Shown here one piece after another: positions 34,604 to 41,847 of a DNA stretch of 64,000 nucleotides. Source of the DNA: an uncultured Chiayiivirga sp. (lineage in GTDB: Bacteria; Pseudomonadota; Gammaproteobacteria; Xanthomonadales; Xanthomonadaceae); assembly GCA_934525595.1 (NCBI GenBank), contig CAKSZJ010000003.1, positions 62,001 through 126,000 on the forward strand. The letters are read 5' to 3'. The position numbers were made by a program, and so were the translations under genes. The notes beneath the pieces were generated by a model. That model was given only the letters and a program-made list of their open reading frames with translations, made no database searches and was not told the DNA's origin. How positions within the stretch are numbered: the stretch's first letter is position 1; each line of letters opens with the position of its first letter.

Positions 34604-35524
34604 TCAGCGCTGGGCGAGGCGCTCCAGCACCGCCATCCGTACCGCCACGCCGTTTGAGACCTGCTCCAGGATCACCGATTGCGGACCATCAGCCACCGCA
34701 TCGGCGATTTCGACGCCGCGGTTCATCGGCCCCGGATGCAGCACGATGGCATCGGGTTTTGCCAGCGCGAGGCGTTCGGGCGAAAGGCCCCAGTCGCGGT
34801 AATACTCTTCCAGCGAACTGACCAGCCCTTCGTCCATGCGTTCGCGCTGCAGGCGCAGCATCATGACCACGTCGCAGCCTTCGAGCGCGGTGTAGAGGGC
34901 ATCGATGCGCGGGGCGCCAGTGAAGCTGGGGTCGTCGCTTTCCGGCATCAGCGTGTAGGGCGCGGCAAGGCGCAGGTCGCGGACTCCCAGGATGCGCAGC
35001 GCTTCCGCCCCGGAGCGGGCGACGCGCGAATGGCGGATGTCGCCGACGATGGCGACCGAAAGGCGCGAGAAGTCCTCACCTTTTTTCTGCCGGATGGTGA
35101 GCATGTCCAGCAGGCCCTGGGTGGGATGGGCATGGCGGCCGTCGCCGGCGCTGACCACGCCGCTGGCGGGTGCTGCGGCTGCCGCGAGCGAGGCCGGCAC
35201 GCTGCCGTGTGAATGCCGCACCACGAACAGGCTGGCGCCCATGGCTTCGAGATTGCGCAGGGTGTCCACGAGGGTCTCGCCCTTTCGGGTGGAAGAGCTT
35301 TCGGCCTCGAAGTTGAGGACGTCCGCCCCGAGCCTTTCGGCCGCCAGCTGGAAGGAGGCGCGGGTGCGCGTGGAGGGCTCGAAGAACAGGTTGGCCACCG
35401 TCAGGCCGCGCAGCGGCCGATGCGCACTGCGCCGCAGCGCCTGCGGCCTCAGCGCCTGGGCGGCATCGAGCAGGCTGATGAGCTCGTCGCGTGCGAGGTC
35501 TTCGAGGGTGAGCAGGTGACGCAT
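34604..35524 (-). CDS. pyrB: Aspartate carbamoyltransferase catalytic subunit
   Basis: 306 residues. Carbamoyl-phosphate site FFEPSTRTRASFQLA, then SSSTRKGETLVDT, AGDGRHAHPTQGLLDMLTI, and the aspartate-loop region MMLRLQRERM. It makes carbamoyl-aspartate in pyrimidine synthesis. No pyrI regulatory gene or pyrC-like partner is adjacent. The start at 35524 (MRHLLTLEDLARDEL) gives the usual length. It is the last gene of yqgE-ruvX-pyrB. Confidence 0.96.
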   Translation of the reverse strand: MRHLLTLEDLARDELISLLDAAQALRPQALRRSAHRPLRGLTVANLFFEPSTRTRASFQLAAERLGADVLNFEAESSSTRKGETLVDTLRNLEAMGASLFVVRHSHGSVPASLAAAAAPASGVVSAGDGRHAHPTQGLLDMLTIRQKKGEDFSRLSVAIVGDIRHSRVARSGAEALRILGVRDLRLAAPYTLMPESDDPSFTGAPRIDALYTALEGCDVVMMLRLQRERMDEGLVSSLEEYYRDWGLSPERLALAKPDAIVLHPGPMNRGVEIADAVADGPQSVILEQVSNGVAVRMAVLERLAQR

Positions 35525-35544
35525 GGAATATCCGGGGAACGTGG

Positions 35545-36000
35545 TCAGGGGGAGGGCAGGGACGCATCGCCGAGCCAGCGTTCGACGATGACCTGCGCGG
35601 CCAGCGCATCGAGCACCTGCGCATCGCGACGTCGCGCCTCGCCATTGCGGCGCTTTTCCGCGAAGCGCCGTTCGGCCTCGCGTGAGCTGGAGCGCTCGTC
35701 GATCAAGTCCACCGGCAGGTTGAAGCGGGTTCCAGCCTCGCGTGCGAAGCGTCGTGCCATGTGCGTGGCCGGCTGTGTTTCTCCGTCGAGGGTCAGCGGC
35801 TCGCCGACCACGAGTCGAGCAGGTCGCCATTGGCTGATCAGGGACTGGATGGCGCTCCAGTCCGGCCCGTCGTCGCGCGCCGCCACCATGGCGATGGGGC
35901 GCGCCGTGCCGGACAGGGTGTTCCCGACGGCGACACCGATGCGGCGTGCGCCGACGTCGAAGCCGAGCACGCAAACGGGCGTGTCGCCGGAGCTGTTCAT
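35545..36000 (-). CDS. ruvX: Putative pre-16S rRNA nuclease RuvX/YqgF
   Basis: 151 residues with the RNase-H-like fold: VLGFDVGARRIGVAVGN, VVGEPLTLDGETQPAT, LIDERSSSREAERRF, and DAQVLDALAAQVIVERWL. YqgF trims the 5' end of 16S rRNA precursor and is also implicated in recombination. Its ATG overlaps the yqgE stop by four bases, and pyrB begins 20 bases after its stop. Confidence 0.95.
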   Translation of the reverse strand: MNSSGDTPVCVLGFDVGARRIGVAVGNTLSGTARPIAMVAARDDGPDWSAIQSLISQWRPARLVVGEPLTLDGETQPATHMARRFAREAGTRFNLPVDLIDERSSSREAERRFAEKRRNGEARRRDAQVLDALAAQVIVERWLGDASLPSP

Positions 36001-36563
36001 GCGTGGCCGCTGTAGCTGGCCAGCGCCTCGGGGTCGATTCCGATGAGGCGCGTGGCGGCCCGCCAGCGCGCGTCGAGCGGCAGGTCGAACACGATGTCGG
36101 GTGACGCGTCCACCGACAGCCAGACGTGTTCCCGCAGCTCGCCTTCCAGCTGCAGCGCACCCCAGCCCGAATAGCCCAGCGCCACGACGGCCTGTCGCGG
36201 CCCCTGGCCGCGCGCCATGGCTTCGAGGATGTCGCGGGAGGTCGTGAGGTGGATCTGTTCGGAAACTTCGAAGGTCGACTCCCAGCGGCCGCCGTCTGGG
36301 CTGTGCAGCACGAAGCCACGTTCGGGTTCCACCGGTCCGCCAGCAAGGACCGGCGTGGCAGCCAGCGCGGGGTCGGCGGCATGGATGCCCATCTGCGCCA
36401 TCAGTTCGCCGAGGATGAAGTCCGATGCGCGATTGAGCAGCAGCCCCATCGCGCCTTCCGCGCTGTGATGGCAGAGCAGCGCGACGCCGCCGTTGAAGTT
36501 CGGGTCGTCCATGCCCGGAACGGCGATCAGGAACTGGTTGGCGAGCGAGGCAGGCGCGTGCAT
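35997..36563 (-). CDS. yqgE: YqgE/AlgH family protein (UPF0301)
   Basis: 188 residues from the ATG at 36563 (MHAPASLANQFLIAVPGM); another in-frame ATG at 36572 adds three residues. Family motifs: GMDDPNFNGGVALLCHHSAEG, GLLLNRASDF, LAGGPVEPERGFVLH, and ALGYSGWGALQLEGEL. The molecular role of YqgE is unsettled; it nearly always travels with ruvX. The frame remains open upstream through repeat DNA (to 36686), but those residues come from the repeat and are rejected. Confidence 0.92.
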   Translation of the reverse strand: MHAPASLANQFLIAVPGMDDPNFNGGVALLCHHSAEGAMGLLLNRASDFILGELMAQMGIHAADPALAATPVLAGGPVEPERGFVLHSPDGGRWESTFEVSEQIHLTTSRDILEAMARGQGPRQAVVALGYSGWGALQLEGELREHVWLSVDASPDIVFDLPLDARWRAATRLIGIDPEALASYSGHA

Positions 36564-36640
36564 GGGGCGCATTGTATCCGGGCTGCTTGCTGCTGTTGCC
36601 TCTTCGGCCAATCCAGCGCATCCACGCCGCGTGCCACGAA

Positions 36641-36712
36641 GCCGCGCAGGGCGGAACCATCGCGCAGCGATGATTCCGCCGTTCACCGCATCATGTGGCG
36701 GGTTTCTCGCAT
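36641..36712 (+). repeat. Hairpin-headed repeat, copy 1 (one tail unit)
   Basis: Begins GCCGCGCAGG. The head is an almost perfect 14-bp hairpin: GGCGGAACCATCGC, loop GCA, then GCGATGATTCCGCC (36650-36680). It is followed by one tail unit TTCACCGCATCATG and TGGCGGGTTT. Two more copies in the same orientation lie at 38661 and 39180. Located between yqgE and the DUF1566 lipoprotein gene. Confidence 0.8.
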
Positions 36713-36855
36713 GGCTGCGTCAGGCGCAAGCCGGTTGACATCGGCGAGCACAAAAGCCAACGTCATCGGTCAGGCGTGCGCTGCATTGCCGTTGTTCCCT
36801 TCGCCACAGTGGGGGCGCGCAGCCCGCCAACATTCACCAGAAAACAGGGATCGAA

Positions 36856-37800
36856 ATGAAAAAGACCATGCTGTTGCCCTTGCTGCTGGCCGCACTGGCC
36901 GGCTGCGGCGAAACCGCCGACCGCACGACCTACGGCAACGACGGCAGCGCTGCCTCCGTCGCGCCTGCCGCACCCGCCACAGGCGCACTGCCCAAGGTCA
37001 CCGAGCAGTCCGGCATGTTGCGCATCGGCACCGAGCCGGGCGGCGCGCAGATATTCATCAACGGCCAGCGCAAGGGCACCAGCCCCACCGAGCCGGGGCA
37101 GAGCTTTGCCGTGAAACTGGGTGAGGGCAGCTACACCATCGAGGCGAAAAAGTCCGATGGCGAGGAATACGAATATCTCGGCCAGCAGGCCGACGTGTTC
37201 GTGGCCGACAACACCATGCAGAGCGTGAGCATCAAGCTGGAGCGCAGGCAGACCGAGCAGGGAAAGCGGTTGGCGCAGGAGCGGGCACAGCGGCAAGCGC
37301 AGGAGCGCCAACAGGAGGCAGAACGGCATGGTTATGTCATCAGCACCGATGGCCAGACCGTGACCGACAAGAAAACCGGGCTGATGTGGATGCGTTGCAG
37401 CCTGGGCCAAAGCTGGAATGGCAGCAGCTGCGCCGGGAAGGCAAGCGAATATACCTGGGAACAGGCCGGACAGGCCGCCCGTGGTTATCGCCATGCCGGC
37501 TACAGCGATTGGCGCATGCCGAGTATCGATGAACTGAAAACGCTGGTGTATTGCAGTTCCGGGCAGCGAGCGGCTTTTGGTAACAAGGGCGATGGTGGTG
37601 ATTGCGAAGGAGACTATCGCAGACCAACCATACTGGAAGCCGCTTTCCCGAATACGCCGTCTTCGGACGTTTGGTCGGGTTCGCCCTTTGCCGGCTATTC
37701 GGACCGCGCGTGGGGCGTGTACTTCCACTATGGCAGCGCCGGCTACAACTCCCGTAGCGGCAGCAGCTTCCAGGTTCGCCTCGTGCGCGGCGGACAGTGA
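36856..37800 (+). CDS. Lipoprotein with PEGA and DUF1566 (Lcl-type) domains
   Basis: 314 residues. A lipoprotein signal (MKKTMLLPLLLAALAGC) makes Cys17 the lipidation site. Then come a short Ala/Pro stretch, a PEGA domain (LRIGTEPGGAQIFINGQRKG, about 54-128), a charged Gln/Glu/Arg-rich helix (about 130-157), and a C-terminal DUF1566 domain (VTDKKTGLMWMRC, GYSDWRMPSIDELKTLV, WSGSPF, GVYFHYGSAGY). DUF1566 resembles sugar- or collagen-binding C-terminal modules; the ligand is unknown. AGGGA precedes the ATG. It is the first gene of the repeat-bounded island. Confidence 0.8.
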   Translation: MKKTMLLPLLLAALAGCGETADRTTYGNDGSAASVAPAAPATGALPKVTEQSGMLRIGTEPGGAQIFINGQRKGTSPTEPGQSFAVKLGEGSYTIEAKKSDGEEYEYLGQQADVFVADNTMQSVSIKLERRQTEQGKRLAQERAQRQAQERQQEAERHGYVISTDGQTVTDKKTGLMWMRCSLGQSWNGSSCAGKASEYTWEQAGQAARGYRHAGYSDWRMPSIDELKTLVYCSSGQRAAFGNKGDGGDCEGDYRRPTILEAAFPNTPSSDVWSGSPFAGYSDRAWGVYFHYGSAGYNSRSGSSFQVRLVRGGQ

Positions 37801-37881
37801 TTTTGTCCTTTTGTATTGCCCTGCATCTTGCGGGCCGCACGGGAAAGGCACCATCACGCCATCCAGTGCGGCAAGCAAGTA

Positions 37882-37915
37882 GCCCCGGCAAGCAAAGCGC
37901 AGCCGGGGCGATTTT
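37882..37915 (+). terminator. GC-rich hairpin with short T run
   Basis: GCCCCGGC, a 12-base loop, GCCGGGGC, then GATTTT. It lies 82 bases after the DUF1566 lipoprotein gene and before the next start, consistent with a rho-independent terminator for the first gene. Confidence 0.5.
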
Positions 37916-38008
37916 CGCCAGCACCCCGCACAGCCCACCCTGCGCCATGCTTGCGTAGCAAAATGGCCCGGCGCATTGCACAGGCATTCCATTGTTGAAG
38001 GAAACTCC

Positions 38009-38653
38009 ATGACGCCATTCATCAAACCCCTGCTGCTGGCCCTGCTTGCCGGTGGCATTGGCCTGAGCCTCCCCGCGCAGGCGTTCGACTTCAAGGATCT
38101 GGAAAATCTGGAAGCCGCCGAGCAGCAGGAATTGCTGGAACTGGCCCGCCGCGCGGCGGCGCAGCACGACTTCAACCAGGCGCGCAGCTACATCGAACAA
38201 GCCCGCCACAAAGGCAGCAACCCCCAGGTCATCGAAGCGGCAGAAACCGACTACCGCCGCGCATACGCCGCCCACCAGGAACAAAAACGCCGCGAAGAAG
38301 CCGAGAGGCAGGCGCGGATTGAAGCCGAAAGGCGGGCGGCGCAGCGGACGAGTAGCTCGGGTGGAGGTGGGCTTTACATCGTTTCCGGGCTCGGCGGCAG
38401 TTTTTCCGGGCGTTGCAGTGGGTACAAGGAATACGCACGCCACACCGTGCGGTTCAGCAATGACAGTTTCGGCACCGTGAATGTGGACTGCCAGAGTAGT
38501 TGTTGGAACGTCGCGATCTACGGCTCCGTGTGGCGCGGCCCCGCTACCAATTGCGGGGATTTCAGGCAAGACAGTTGGCATGCCCGTGGCGATGTGTTTT
38601 ATCGGCATAGCGCCACTTTGGAGGATGTTGCCAACTGGCTGCTGGGTAATTGA
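38009..38653 (+). CDS. Secreted Cys-containing protein, function unknown
   Basis: 214 residues. A signal peptide (MTPFIKPLLLALLAGGIGLSLPAQA) is followed by a helical Glu/Gln/Arg-rich region (about 30-125; LEAAEQQELLELARRAAAQH...), a Gly/Ser hinge (SSSGGGG), and a C-terminal beta-like part with four cysteines (FSGRCSGYKEYARHTVRF, VDCQSSCW, TNCGDF) that could form two disulfides. No domain recognised. AAGGA precedes the ATG. Its helical middle resembles in composition the charged linker of the preceding lipoprotein. Confidence 0.7.
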   Translation: MTPFIKPLLLALLAGGIGLSLPAQAFDFKDLENLEAAEQQELLELARRAAAQHDFNQARSYIEQARHKGSNPQVIEAAETDYRRAYAAHQEQKRREEAERQARIEAERRAAQRTSSSGGGGLYIVSGLGGSFSGRCSGYKEYARHTVRFSNDSFGTVNVDCQSSCWNVAIYGSVWRGPATNCGDFRQDSWHARGDVFYRHSATLEDVANWLLGN

Positions 38654-38660
38654 TCGGCAG

Positions 38661-38800
38661 ACGCACAGGGCGGAACCATCGCATGGCGATGATTTCGCCG
38701 TTCACCGCGCCATGAGAATGGGTGCGCGCGTGGCATGTGGTATTCACCGTGCCATGTAGTGGGTGTTGACCGTGGCATGAAGCACGTCTTGAGTTTTCCA
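38661..38800 (+). repeat. Hairpin-headed repeat, copy 2 (three tail units)
   Basis: The head CGCACAGGGCGGAACCATCG, loop ATG, then GCGATGATTTCGCC pairs as in the other copies, with one base change. It is followed by three tail units: TTCACCGCGCCATG, TTCACCGTGCCATG and TTGACCGTGGCATG. It fills the gap between the secreted protein gene (ends 38653) and the small Cys protein gene (starts 38826). Confidence 0.8.
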
Positions 38801-38825
38801 ATAGCCAATCAGACACGAGGCCCCC

Positions 38826-39167
38826 ATGAGCGATTGCGGTTGTCATCACCCACCCTTCAACTACCAGGACTACACCTCGAAGTTCATCGGCACCGACAAA
38901 ACCAATTGGCGTTACGGTGAGGTGTATGTGAAACACTGCGTGCATTGCGGCTCGCAATGGCTGGAATATATCGTCGAGTACGAGGGTTACTCGGGATCCG
39001 GTCGCTGGTTTTGTGCGCCGATCTCCGACGAGGCGCTTGCGACATTGACGCCGGAACAGGCCGTGCCGTTCCTTGAGCAACAGCCCTGGCATTTTGTGGG
39101 CGGCAGTTATTTCGGAACAAGAGGGGCGCTGGCCACGGGGCCGGGGCCGATTCAGGCGGACTTGTGA
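38826..39167 (+). CDS. Small Cys/His-rich protein, function unknown
   Basis: 113 residues with no signal peptide. Two likely metal-binding clusters: CGCHH at residues 4-8 and CVHCG around residue 38, a spacing that could hold a zinc ion or Fe-S cluster. The rest is aromatic-rich (YVKHCVHCGSQWLEYIVEYE, WHFVGGSYFGTRG). No family recognised. GAGG lies five bases before the ATG. It is bracketed by repeat copies 2 and 3, with only about 12 bases from its stop to copy 3. Confidence 0.65.
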   Translation: MSDCGCHHPPFNYQDYTSKFIGTDKTNWRYGEVYVKHCVHCGSQWLEYIVEYEGYSGSGRWFCAPISDEALATLTPEQAVPFLEQQPWHFVGGSYFGTRGALATGPGPIQADL

Positions 39168-39179
39168 TGAATGAACAAG

Positions 39180-39290
39180 CCGCGCAGGGCGGAACCATCG
39201 CATAGCGATGATTCCGCCGTTCACTGCGCCATGAGAATGGGTATTGCGCGTGCCATGTGGCGTTCACCGCGTCATGCGGCGGGTTTTCAA
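39180..39290 (+). repeat. Hairpin-headed repeat, copy 3 (two tail units)
   Basis: Starts CCGCGCAGGGCGGAACCATC. The head hairpin has loop ATA and closes with GCGATGATTCCGCC, followed by TTCACTGCGCCATG and TTCACCGCGTCATG, then GCGGCGGGTTTT. Its first 40 bases match copy 1 at all but a few positions. It lies between the small Cys protein gene and the end of tonB. Confidence 0.8.
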
Positions 39291-39340
39291 CAGCGAAGCT
39301 GGTCATCTCCTGCGGGGGTTCTGCCCTGCGTGGGCACCAC

Positions 39341-40204
39341 TCAGCGGCTTTGCATCACATTGCCGGGCAGGTAGTGCCAGGTGCGGGTGATGTGCAGGAT
39401 GTCAGTGCCGTCGCCGGTATCGGGCAGCGGGCCGAAGGGTTCGGCCAGGCGCACGGTGCGGATGGCCGCGTCGTCCAGTACCGGCACACCGCTGGGCTGC
39501 ACGATGGTGATGTCCTCGACGCTGCCGTCGCGTCGCACCGCGACGGTCAGTACAAGCTGTCCGACCAGGCTGCGGCGGCGTGCTTCATCGGGGTAGTTGA
39601 GGTTGCCGATGCGCTCCACCCGCGCCTGCCAGCCGCGCAGGTAGGTGGCGTATTCGTATTCGCGCGTGTTGGCCGAGACGAACTTGCGCTTGGGGCGGCG
39701 GGCGTACTGCTGTTCGCGTCGCTCCACCGAGGCCGCCAGTCGCGCCATTTCCAGGCTGCGCTCGATCAGCTCGCGGCTGGTCGGCAGCGGCGTGCTGGGT
39801 GTCGCCGTGCTGCGCGTGGTGTCGACCCGACGTTCGTCCGGCGCGATCGATGCGACCACTGCTTCAGTGCTGGTTTCCTGCGGGCGCGGCGAGCCTGCCT
39901 CCAGCGGTGCCGGGGCAATGCCCGGCGCCGGATTGGGGGCCGGTGCCGGCTGCGGTTCGCTGGGGCGCTCCACGGTGTCGACTTCACCGCCCCCGGATTG
40001 GTTGGCCTGGGCAAGGAAATCGGCCTTGTCCGGCGCTTCGTTTGAGTGGGTTTGCACCAAAATCACGTCGAGCGTGGGCAATACCGGCGCCGGATCGTCG
40101 AGCGAGAAGCCGACGCCCAGGGCGAGGATGCCGTGGGCGATCAGGGAGAACACCAAGGTTGCGCCGAGGCGGTCCGTGCTGGTGACCGGAGGTGGCGGCG
40201 TCAC
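39341..40204 (-). CDS. TonB-family energy transducer
   Basis: 287 residues: N-terminal helix (about 13-36), a long Pro/Ala-rich periplasmic spacer (PSEPQPAPAPNPAPGIAPAP), and a C-terminal TonB domain (YPDEARRRSLVGQLVLTVAV, LDDAAIRTVRLAEPF). TonB proteins pass proton-motive energy to outer-membrane receptors; no exbB/exbD or receptor is adjacent. The GTG start overlaps the gshB stop (GTGA), so it is co-translated with glutathione synthetase, an arrangement also seen in other Lysobacterales and Pseudomonas as I recall. Confidence 0.9.
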   Translation of the reverse strand: MTPPPPVTSTDRLGATLVFSLIAHGILALGVGFSLDDPAPVLPTLDVILVQTHSNEAPDKADFLAQANQSGGGEVDTVERPSEPQPAPAPNPAPGIAPAPLEAGSPRPQETSTEAVVASIAPDERRVDTTRSTATPSTPLPTSRELIERSLEMARLAASVERREQQYARRPKRKFVSANTREYEYATYLRGWQARVERIGNLNYPDEARRRSLVGQLVLTVAVRRDGSVEDITIVQPSGVPVLDDAAIRTVRLAEPFGPLPDTGDGTDILHITRTWHYLPGNVMQSR

Positions 40205-41148
40205 TCCGGCACGGCCTCGATGCGATCGAACAGTTCGCCGGCGATGTTGAGCCCGAACTGCGCGTCCAGTTCACGCATGCAGGTCGGGCTGGTGACGTTG
40301 ATCTCCGTGAGCCAGTCGCCGATCACGTCGAGCCCCACCAGACGCATGCCGCGCCTCGCCAGCTCCGGCCCCACCTGGGCCGCGATCCAGCGGTCGCGCT
40401 CGCTCAGCGCGCGGCCTTCGCCGCGGCCGCCGGCGGCAAGGTTGCCGCGGAACTCGTCGCCCTGCGGGATGCGCGCCAGGCAGTAGGGCACCGGTTCGCC
40501 GTCTATCAAGAGGATGCGCTTGTCGCCGTCGACGATTTCCGGCAGGTAGCGCTGCGCCATGGCGAACTGCCGTCCGCCTTCGGTGAGGGTTTCCAGGATG
40601 ACGTTGAGGTTGGGTTCGCCGGCGTGGGCACGGAAGATCGAGCGGCCGCCCATGCCGTCGAGCGGCTTGAGCACGCAGTCGCCGAATTCCGCCACGAATG
40701 CCTTGAGCGCGGATTTCTCGCAGGACACCAGCGTCGGCGGACAGCACTGCGGGAATGCCAGCGCGGCGAGCTTTTCGTTCATGTCGCGCAGGCCCTGCGG
40801 ATCGTTCACCACGCGCGCGCCCTCGCGCTGCGCCAGGCTCAGGATCTGGGTGGCGTGCAGGTAGGCGTCATCAACCGGTGGGTCGGTGCGCATGAAGATG
40901 AGGTCGAAACCGCCGAGCGGGCGATCCTGCGGTGCGCCCGGGACGTACCAGGCGCGGGGATCGTCGCGCACCTGCAGCGGCGTGGCGCGCACGAGTGTGC
41001 GTCCATCGCGCACGCCCAGGTCCGGGATTCCGGCCACGTGGATACGATGTCCGCGGCGCTGTGCCTCGAGCAGCAGCGCAAAACTCGTATCCTTGGCGAC
41101 CTTGATCGACCCGATGGGGTCCATCACCACGAGCACTTCCAGCGACAC
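40201..41148 (-). CDS. gshB: Glutathione synthetase
   Basis: 315 residues with the GTG at 41148 as start (VSLEVLVVMDPIGSIKVAKD), which matches the E. coli length of 316 and has AAAGG seven bases upstream; an internal ATG at 41124 would remove conserved strand 1. ATP-grasp motifs: DCVLKPLDGMGGRSIFR, GDKRILLIDGEPVPYCLARI, and GNLAAGGRGEGRAL. It joins gamma-glutamylcysteine and glycine. A strong hairpin sits in its leader. The periplasmic ggt earlier in the window would degrade exported glutathione. Confidence 0.96.
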   Translation of the reverse strand: MSLEVLVVMDPIGSIKVAKDTSFALLLEAQRRGHRIHVAGIPDLGVRDGRTLVRATPLQVRDDPRAWYVPGAPQDRPLGGFDLIFMRTDPPVDDAYLHATQILSLAQREGARVVNDPQGLRDMNEKLAALAFPQCCPPTLVSCEKSALKAFVAEFGDCVLKPLDGMGGRSIFRAHAGEPNLNVILETLTEGGRQFAMAQRYLPEIVDGDKRILLIDGEPVPYCLARIPQGDEFRGNLAAGGRGEGRALSERDRWIAAQVGPELARRGMRLVGLDVIGDWLTEINVTSPTCMRELDAQFGLNIAGELFDRIEAVPE

Positions 41149-41169
41149 GATCACACCTTTGGCATGCAA

Positions 41170-41191
41170 ACGCCCGCGATCCGGCGGGCGT
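41170..41191 (-). promoter_or_regulatory. Leader hairpin of gshB
   Basis: A perfect 8-bp stem, ACGCCCGC / GCGGGCGT, with loop GATCCG, ends 22 bases before the gshB start. Read on the minus strand it is followed by TTTGC, so it could be an attenuator-like or terminator structure; a simple intergenic palindrome is equally possible. Confidence 0.4.
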
Positions 41192-41240
41192 GTGTTTATA
41201 CTAGCATCGCTGCAACGGAGCGAGTTCCGGGGAGGATGCC

Positions 41241-41270
41241 TTGACAGACATCCGCTTCCGTTGCGATAAG
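41241..41270 (+). promoter_or_regulatory. Sigma-70-type promoter for the pil-chp operon
   Basis: A perfect -35 TTGACA (41241-41246), an 18-base spacer, then GATAAG (41265-41270; four of six to the -10 consensus). It ends 47 bases before the pilG ATG and points toward it. This is the best promoter-like pair I saw in the window. Confidence 0.5.
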
Positions 41271-41317
41271 ACGCCAATGCGCGGCGACTGCGTGCCGCGC
41301 CACAGAGGGACCATTGG

Positions 41318-41713
41318 ATGGATGGCAACACAGGCAGTCTGACGGGGATGCGGGTGATGGTCATCGACGACTCGAAGACCATCCGGCGCACGGCCGAGAC
41401 TCTTCTCAAGAAGGAAGGGTGCGAGGTCTTCACTGCGTCGGACGGGTTCGAGGCGCTGTCCAAGATCGCGGACAACCAGCCGCAGATCATCTTCGTGGAC
41501 ATCATGATGCCGCGTCTCGACGGGTATCAGACCTGCGCCCTCATCAAGAACAACCAGCTTTTCCGGTCGACGCCGGTCATCATGCTGTCGTCCAGGGACG
41601 GATTGTTCGACAAGGCGCGCGGGCGAATCGTCGGTTCCGAGGAGTACCTCACCAAGCCGTTTACCCGTGAGGAGCTACTCTCGGCGATACGGCGGCATGT
41701 GGTGCACGACTGA
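41318..41713 (+). CDS. pilG: Response regulator PilG (twitching motility)
   Basis: 131 residues, receiver domain only. The acidic pair is in MVIDDSKTIRRTAETLLKKE, the phospho-acceptor is Asp61 (IIFVDIMMPRLDGYQTC), followed by MLSSRDGLFDKARGRIVGSE and the Lys in YLTKPFTREELL. PilG accepts phosphate from ChpA and promotes pilus extension. It is the first gene of the operon. pilH, its usual partner, is missing after it. Confidence 0.95.
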   Translation: MDGNTGSLTGMRVMVIDDSKTIRRTAETLLKKEGCEVFTASDGFEALSKIADNQPQIIFVDIMMPRLDGYQTCALIKNNQLFRSTPVIMLSSRDGLFDKARGRIVGSEEYLTKPFTREELLSAIRRHVVHD

Positions 41714-41736
41714 CTGCCAACTCTTTAGGGGGGAGC

Positions 41737-41844
41737 ATGGCTGAGACAAGAAATCCAGTTCAGGCCGGTTGCGCGTTTGCGCGAGGCGCGACGCTTGTGC
41801 GGCGCCGTCGGTACGCTGCGCTTCACGGCCTGCGGGGAGGCTGA
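41737..41844 (+). CDS. Possible 35-residue leader peptide between pilG and pilI
   Basis: ATG with a strong AGGGGGGAGC site five to eight bases upstream, then 35 codons (MAETRNPVQAGCAFARGATL...) ending in TGA three bases before the pilI ATG and in the same frame as pilI. The Arg/Ala-rich sequence has no recognised family. It may be a coupled leader peptide, a non-functional open frame, or what remains after loss of pilH. The good ribosome site is the only evidence for translation. Confidence 0.3.
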   Translation: MAETRNPVQAGCAFARGATLVRRRRYAALHGLRGG

Positions 41845-41847
41845 TCC

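Noticed and set aside
38562..39224. Minus-strand frames containing 'GGIIAMRWFRPARL'-type peptides (also upstream of yqgE)
   Set aside because: They are translations of the hairpin-headed repeat, which is why the same peptide appears in three places. They are not protein homology.
36641..39290. Integron attC sites or an integron cassette array
   Set aside because: No RYYYAAC/GTTRRRY core boxes in the repeat copies and no tyrosine integrase in the window. Kept as a cassette-like arrangement only.
41842..41847. A nonsense mutation splitting a longer PilI
   Set aside because: PilI homology begins right after the ATG at 41848 ([13 protein letters not shown]), which has its own good ribosome site. 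The upstream codons show no PilI similarity.
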